The translations under genes were made by a program, and so were the position numbers. This document shows positions 59,788 to 64,000 of a stretch of DNA of 64,000 nt, piece after piece (positions within the stretch are counted from its first letter, which is position 1; every line of letters begins with the position of its first letter). The stretch comes from Catellatospora coxensis. Its GTDB lineage: Bacteria; Actinomycetota; Actinomycetes; Mycobacteriales; Micromonosporaceae. Where the stretch lies: positions 1 to 64,000 of the forward strand of contig NZ_BONI01000030.1 of NCBI RefSeq assembly GCF_016862635.1. The letters are read 5' to 3'. The notes below the pieces were generated by a model that made no database searches, was not told the origin of the DNA, and saw only the letters and a program-made list of their open reading frames with translations.

Positions 59788-61200
59788 TCAGGCCCAGCCG
59801 CCGAGGATCTCCGCCCGCTCACGCAGGTGGGCATCGCGCGACTTCTCGGTCACCGAACGCGTGATGGCGCGGCGGCCGCGCAGCGCCTCGACCGCCAGCA
59901 CGATGTCCTCCCACTCGCTGGGCAGCCGATCGTCGAGGTCCGCATGGTCCCAGGCGTCCAGCACGAACAGTTCCCGCGCCGTCTCCGGCAGGCCCACCGC
60001 CTGCTTGAGCTGCGTACCGTCGAGGAACACCCGGTCGCGCTCGGCCCGGCCGGCGGTCAGCGCCACCATCAGGGCGTCCAGCCGTCCCCGCACCGCCACG
60101 GGCCGCACACCCAGCCGGACGACACCGTTGGGCAGCGTGACCTGCTCCTCGCCGGAGGCCTCGGCCAACCGTTCGGCCTCCTCCCCGCCGAGCAGCTCCC
60201 GGCTCAGGCTCCACTGCGGACCCGCGGGCAGGCCGAAGCCGAACCGGTGGAACTCCAGCTCCACGTTGGCATCGGCGAGCCCGGTCGTCACCGACTGGAA
60301 CACCAGGCCGTCCGTGCCGCCCGGGACCGCGAAGCCGGTCAGGCGCATCGCCGCGCAGTAGTAGTTGGCGTTGGTCCACATCGGCCCGAGCCCGTCCTCG
60401 AAGACCTCGTCCAGTTCCGTGAGCGAGACCGGCGCCCCCGCCGCGACGTCGAGCACCGGTGCCTGCTCCAGCAGTGCCCGGACCCGCTCCGGCAGAGGCG
60501 GCACGATCAGGCCGAGCCGGTCGAGCAGGGTCCGGGCCGCGACTTCGCCGACGGCGGCGGCCAGCCGCTGGGCGGTGCCCCGGGGATCGGTGCGGAACAG
60601 CGCGCCGACCGCCGCGACCCCGACCTCGTCGGCGGCCTCGGCCCGCTGGGCGAGCAGCCGGTAGCCGGGCTCCGGATGCCGCACGACCCACCAGCCCAGC
60701 ACCTCGGTGTCGCAGCCGGCCGACCGCCACGTGCGGGTGTCGAGCTGCTCGGTGACCGCACGGACCCGCGCCGCGATGTCGAACGCCTCCGGCGCGCCGG
60801 AGGCGAGCAGGCAGGGCAGCACGCACCAGGGCACGTTGTGCAGCACACCGTGCTCGTCGACGCGGTCGGCGAGCCACGGCAGGACGCCGCCGCCGTACCG
60901 TTCCATCAGGGCGATGTTGTCCTTGCCCCGGACGTGGAACCGCCACCGCAGCCGCCGCGCCTGCGCGACGAACTCCGCCGCGTCCGCCAGGCTCACCAGC
61001 GCGGCCCAGGTGGTGTCGGACTCCAGCACGTGGCGGCCGCCGCTGATCGCGCCGGTCCCCTGCTCGTACACGGTCCGGCCGGCGAGCCACTGCCGCGCCG
61101 TGGCGAGCGGCATCAGGCCCCGGGCATCGTGCTCGGGCAGGCAGGCGTCCTTGATGGCGGCCCGCAGGCCCGGCCCGAACGTCGACGGTCCGACTGACAT
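59788..61200 (-). CDS. Hypothetical protein
   Basis: The product has 470 residues with no domain that I recognise. Segments include FHVRGKDNIALMERYGGGVL, RTWRSAGCDTEVLGWWVVRH and NANYYCAAMRLTGFAVPGGT. TAGGGT lies 7 nt before ATG 61200, consistent with a leaderless mRNA. It is convergent with the Clp_N/M48 gene. Confidence 0.75.
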   Translation of the reverse strand: MSVGPSTFGPGLRAAIKDACLPEHDARGLMPLATARQWLAGRTVYEQGTGAISGGRHVLESDTTWAALVSLADAAEFVAQARRLRWRFHVRGKDNIALMERYGGGVLPWLADRVDEHGVLHNVPWCVLPCLLASGAPEAFDIAARVRAVTEQLDTRTWRSAGCDTEVLGWWVVRHPEPGYRLLAQRAEAADEVGVAAVGALFRTDPRGTAQRLAAAVGEVAARTLLDRLGLIVPPLPERVRALLEQAPVLDVAAGAPVSLTELDEVFEDGLGPMWTNANYYCAAMRLTGFAVPGGTDGLVFQSVTTGLADANVELEFHRFGFGLPAGPQWSLSRELLGGEEAERLAEASGEEQVTLPNGVVRLGVRPVAVRGRLDALMVALTAGRAERDRVFLDGTQLKQAVGLPETARELFVLDAWDHADLDDRLPSEWEDIVLAVEALRGRRAITRSVTEKSRDAHLRERAEILGGWA

Positions 61201-61252
61201 GATCGGCACCCTAACGGCCGCCGCCGACATCCGAAGACCGGCGTCGGGGCCG

Positions 61253-62284
61253 TCAGCGGGCGGGGGCCAGGCCGCGGTCCAGCAGTTCCGTGGGCAGCAC
61301 GACGGTACGCGGCCGCGACCGGTCCCCGTCGATACGGGCGAACAGCAGCTGGGTGGCGCGGCGGGCCAGCTCGCGGGTGTCGTACCCGATGACCGTCAGC
61401 GGCCTCGGCATCAGGTGCGACAGCTCGAAGTCGTCGAAGCCGACCAGGGCGGCGTCGCTGCCCCGCCGCCACAGCTCCTGGACCGCGCCGACGGTGATGC
61501 GGTTGTTCAGGGCGAGGAACGCGGTCGGCGGGCTGGGCTGGGTGAGCATGTCGGCGACGGCGGCCGCGGCGGTGGCCGGGTCGCGTACGCCGCCGCGCAC
61601 GAGTGCGCCGTCGTAGCCGATCCCGGCGTCGGCGAGGGCGTCCTGCGCGCCGGCGAGGCGCTCGCGCATGGTGTGCACGTCGACCGTGTCCAGCAGCACC
61701 CCGATGCGGCGGTGCCCGTCGGCGACGAGGCGGCGTACGCCGTTGCGCGCGCCGCCGCGGTTGTCCAGCAGCACCGCGTCGGCCTCGATGTTGGTGCCGG
61801 GCCGGTCCAGGAACACCACCGGGATGCCCATCTCGACCTGCGAGTTGAGGAACGAGTGGTCGCAGCCGGCGGGCACCACCAGCAGGCCGTCGACGCGGCG
61901 GGAGCACAGGTCGCGCAGCAGCTGCTCCTCGCGGACCGGGTCCTCCTCGGAGGACGCCGACAGCAGCAGGGTGTCGCGCTCGCGGGCCATCTCGGCGGTG
62001 ACGTGGGCGATGGTGGAGTAGAACGGGTTCGCCAGCTCCTCGATGATCAGGCCGATGGTGGCGCTGGCCCGGCCCGCGCGCAGCGCGCTGGCCATGTGGT
62101 TGCGCTGGAAGCCGAGTTCGGCGACCGCGGCGAGCACCCGGTCGGCCATGGCGCGCTGCACGTGCGGCTCGCCGTTGACGACCCGGGACACGGTCTTGAG
62201 GCTGACTCCGGCCAGCCGGGCCACGTCGACCATGGTGGGGCGGCGGCCGGCCCGGGCCGGGGCTTCGCTGTGCTCGCTCGTCAC
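61253..62284 (-). CDS. LacI-family transcriptional repressor
   Basis: The product has 343 residues. The DNA-binding domain is VDVARLAGVSLKTVSRVVNG (about 19-38); the periplasmic-binding-protein-like ligand domain follows (ATIGLIIEELANPFYSTIA, DGLLVVPAG, AFLALNNRITVGAVQEL, VGFDDFELSHLM). GTG 62284 is chosen by the family start. It is divergent from the ROK kinase with palindromes between, and the sugar phosphorylated by the kinase may be its effector. Confidence 0.92.
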   Translation of the reverse strand: MTSEHSEAPARAGRRPTMVDVARLAGVSLKTVSRVVNGEPHVQRAMADRVLAAVAELGFQRNHMASALRAGRASATIGLIIEELANPFYSTIAHVTAEMARERDTLLLSASSEEDPVREEQLLRDLCSRRVDGLLVVPAGCDHSFLNSQVEMGIPVVFLDRPGTNIEADAVLLDNRGGARNGVRRLVADGHRRIGVLLDTVDVHTMRERLAGAQDALADAGIGYDGALVRGGVRDPATAAAAVADMLTQPSPPTAFLALNNRITVGAVQELWRRGSDAALVGFDDFELSHLMPRPLTVIGYDTRELARRATQLLFARIDGDRSRPRTVVLPTELLDRGLAPAR

Positions 62285-62292
62285 GGCAGGAA

Positions 62293-62341
62293 CGGTACCT
62301 GGTACCCGAGGGCGGGGCGGCGACGGCCGGACAACGTTGTC
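62293..62341. promoter_or_regulatory. LacI/ROK divergent control region
   Basis: The perfect 12-bp palindrome GACAACGTTGTC (62330-62341), with the central CG typical of LacI-family sites, lies 38 bp before the kinase ATG. GGTACCtGGTACC (62293-62305) lies near the LacI start. Both fit binding by the adjacent repressor. Confidence 0.55.
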
Positions 62342-62378
62342 ATACTCTCTTGCAACGCCCCGTCCTCCAGGAGCCCCC

Positions 62379-63365
62379 ATGCCGCACCACGCTGCCGGAC
62401 CGCTCGCGCTCGCCGTCGACATCGGCGGCACCAAGATGGCCGCCGGACTCGTCGACGCCGACGGGACCGTGCTGGCCGCCGACCGCATCCCCACGCCGCG
62501 CCCGCTGCCGGGCCCGGACGCGGGCGAGCAGGTGTGGGCCGGGCTGTCGGCGATGCTCGACGGCCTGCTCAAGGCCACCGCCGACCGGCCCGTGATCGGG
62601 GTCGGCGCCAGCACCGCCGGCCCGTTCGACCTGGCCGGGGCCACGGTGAGCCCGGTCAACATCACCGCCTGGCGGGGCTTCCCGCTGGTCGACCGGCTCG
62701 CCGCGCAGGTGCCCGGCGTGCCGGTGCGGCTGGCCGGCGACGGGGTGTGCGCGGCGATCGGCGAGCACTGGCGCGGGGCGGGCCGCGGGCACGACGACCT
62801 GCTGGTGCTCGTGGTGTCGACCGGCGTCGGCGGGGGGCTCGTACACGGCGGGCGGCCCTTCACCGGCCGGTCCGGCAATGCCGGGCATGTCGGCCACATG
62901 GTCGTCGACCTCGACGGGGACGACTGCCCGTGCGGCGGGCGCGGCTGCGTGGAGGCGATCGCCAGCGGACCGAGCATGGTCCGGTACGCGCTGCGCGAAG
63001 GCTGGCGGCCGGCCGGCGACGGCACCGCCCGCGACCTGGCCGACGCCGCCCGCTCCGGCGACCTGGTGGCTTTGCGCGCGTTCACCCGCGGCGCCGACGC
63101 CCTGGCCGCGGGCATCGTCTCGGCCGCCGCGATGTGCGACCTGAACCAGGTGGTGATCGGCGGCGGCGTCGCCGGCGCCGCCGACCTGCTCTTCCCCCCG
63201 CTGAAGGAGGCCCTGGCCCGCTTCGGCCGCCTCGGCTTCCTCCAGCACGTCACGGTCACCCCTGCCCAGCTCGCCGGCGACGCCGGCCTGATCGGCGCCG
63301 CCGCCCTCATCCACTCCCCCGACCCCTACTGGCCCGGCACCCCACCCCCACCCCCACTGCATTGA
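62379..63365 (+). CDS. ROK-family sugar kinase
   Basis: The product has 328 residues. LAVDIGGTKMAAGLVD is the phosphate loop and STGVGGGLVHGGRPFTGRSG the substrate loop. The zinc site is HMVVDLDGDDCPCGGRGCVE. The spacing fits glucokinase-type ROK enzymes, but N-acetylsugar specificity is possible. AGGAG stands 5-6 nt before ATG 62379. Regulation by the divergent LacI protein is likely. Confidence 0.92.
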   Translation: MPHHAAGPLALAVDIGGTKMAAGLVDADGTVLAADRIPTPRPLPGPDAGEQVWAGLSAMLDGLLKATADRPVIGVGASTAGPFDLAGATVSPVNITAWRGFPLVDRLAAQVPGVPVRLAGDGVCAAIGEHWRGAGRGHDDLLVLVVSTGVGGGLVHGGRPFTGRSGNAGHVGHMVVDLDGDDCPCGGRGCVEAIASGPSMVRYALREGWRPAGDGTARDLADAARSGDLVALRAFTRGADALAAGIVSAAAMCDLNQVVIGGGVAGAADLLFPPLKEALARFGRLGFLQHVTVTPAQLAGDAGLIGAAALIHSPDPYWPGTPPPPPLH

Positions 63366-63420
63366 TCATGAAGTTGTGGCAACGACACACCGCCGAGCCG
63401 TGCCATAAGTTCATGATCAA
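63362..63420. terminator. 59-bp palindromic element between convergent genes
   Basis: The arms TTGATCATGAAGTTGTGG and its near complement CCATAAGTTCATGATCAA match at 18 of 20 positions including the next two bases. It begins at the ROK stop codon and faces the convergent last gene. It is probably a bidirectional terminator. Confidence 0.65.
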
Positions 63421-63479
63421 CCCGGCGGGGCCCGGGGCCCGGGGCCCGGTGGCGGGCGGGGGCGGGGGGCGGGGGCGGG

Positions 63480-63992
63480 TCAGGTGGGGTCGAAGAGGGC
63501 TAGGCGGGGGTCGGCGGCGAACTGGGTGACGGACATGCCCAGGGCGGGGTTGCGCTGGCTGGAGGGTTGGGCGGCGAAGGGGTCGGGGGTGTTGGTGATG
63601 GTGACCATGACCAAGGTGTGGCCGGTGTAGACGACGACGGTCCAGAGCTGGGCGTCGGGGCCGAGGGCGAAGCCGGCGCGGCGGTCCTCGGGCTGCTCGC
63701 GCACTCCGTACTGCTCCAGGACCGCGCCGCTGTCGAGTTCGGCGCTGAAGCCGCACCAGGTGAGGCGCTCGCAGTGGCTCAGGTCGGGCACGTACGTGGT
63801 CGGCGCGGCCGAGATGGTCAGGGTGCCGTAGCCGTTGCCGTTGACCAGCTGCAGGCTCACCGTCAGCGCGCCGGGGGCGAGGGCCGGGTCGGGTAGCGGG
63901 GCCAGCTCGCGCGCGTCCCCGCCGTCGGCCAGGCCGAGGTCGTTGCGGCGCAGGCCGAGCGGGTTGACCCGGGTGAGGATCAGCTCGGCCAT
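63480..63992 (-). CDS. Hypothetical protein, possibly cut at the N-terminus
   Basis: The product has 170 residues from an ATG at 63992 (MAELILTRVNPLGLRRNDLG...). The frame stays open for the two further codons before the edge, so the true start may lie beyond the window. HCERLTWCGFSAELDSGAVL holds two Cys; VVVYTGHTLVMVTITNTPDP follows. No domain was recognised; it looks like an extracytoplasmic beta-rich domain. Confidence 0.6.
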   Translation of the reverse strand: MAELILTRVNPLGLRRNDLGLADGGDARELAPLPDPALAPGALTVSLQLVNGNGYGTLTISAAPTTYVPDLSHCERLTWCGFSAELDSGAVLEQYGVREQPEDRRAGFALGPDAQLWTVVVYTGHTLVMVTITNTPDPFAAQPSSQRNPALGMSVTQFAADPRLALFDPT

Positions 63993-64000
63993 CAGGCAGG

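Noticed and set aside
1-64000. Prophage, integrative element or CRISPR array
   Set aside because: No integrase, transposase, phage structural gene, tRNA attachment site or regularly spaced repeat array was found.

Overview
The window is high-GC DNA from an actinobacterium, most likely of the Micromonosporaceae or close kin. The grounds are GC-rich codon third positions, frequent GTG/TTG starts, a mycothiol gene (mshC), an F420-type luciferase-like oxidoreductase, and many genes with a TANNNT -10 box only 6-7 nt before the start codon (probable leaderless mRNAs). The family assignment is inference. No rRNA, tRNA, CRISPR array, integrase or transposase was seen.

Layout. 1-9.4 kb: an FN3-domain membrane protein, a four-cysteine small protein next to a large XRE regulator, a PLD/helicase/DUF3427 protein, and an NmrA/MarR divergent pair with a clear operator. 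9.5-15.2 kb: PAC2 protein, GntR regulator, mshC, DUF3090 and SCO1664-family genes, GNAT. 15.3-19.5 kb: a SNF2 helicase and a SWIM zinc-finger protein with an Lsr2-like tail, in tandem. 19.6-34.7 kb: thirteen tightly overlapping minus-strand genes for purine catabolism (uraD, uraH, uricase, three-subunit xanthine dehydrogenase, 8-oxoguanine-type deaminase, malate synthase, DUF6986 aldolase-like protein, allantoinase, allantoicase, MocA-like and XdhC-like maturation genes), divergent from a PucR regulator. They form a route from xanthine or 8-oxoguanine through urate and allantoin to ureidoglycolate, with glyoxylate presumably fed to malate; no ureidoglycolate lyase, urease or permease is in the window. 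34.8-41.8 kb: LLM oxidoreductase/TetR pair, then MSMEG_4193-type phosphatase, uppP, F420-type LLM oxidoreductase, acyltransferase and aldo/keto reductase. In many actinobacteria mshC, SCO1664/DUF3090, the phosphatase and uppP lie close together; here about 22 kb separates the halves. 41.9-64 kb: mixed housekeeping and accessory genes, including an M20 peptidase and DUF3159 gene flanking a probable iron box, a HSP18-type regulator with two identical-architecture palindromes, a DinB2-like polymerase with valine at the steric-gate position, a polytopic membrane hydrolase, a Clp_N/M48 fusion, and a LacI/ROK pair.

The most unusual signal is a set of mobile-looking palindromes. A 67-bp family occurs three times at exactly the same length and a 75-bp family twice, mostly between convergent genes, with several single-copy relatives. 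Two other palindromic or repeat segments lie in frame inside coding genes of the purine regulon: a 60-bp inverted repeat in pucR and a repeat-derived segment in the xanthine dehydrogenase large subunit. These look like protein-coding insertions of small palindromic elements.
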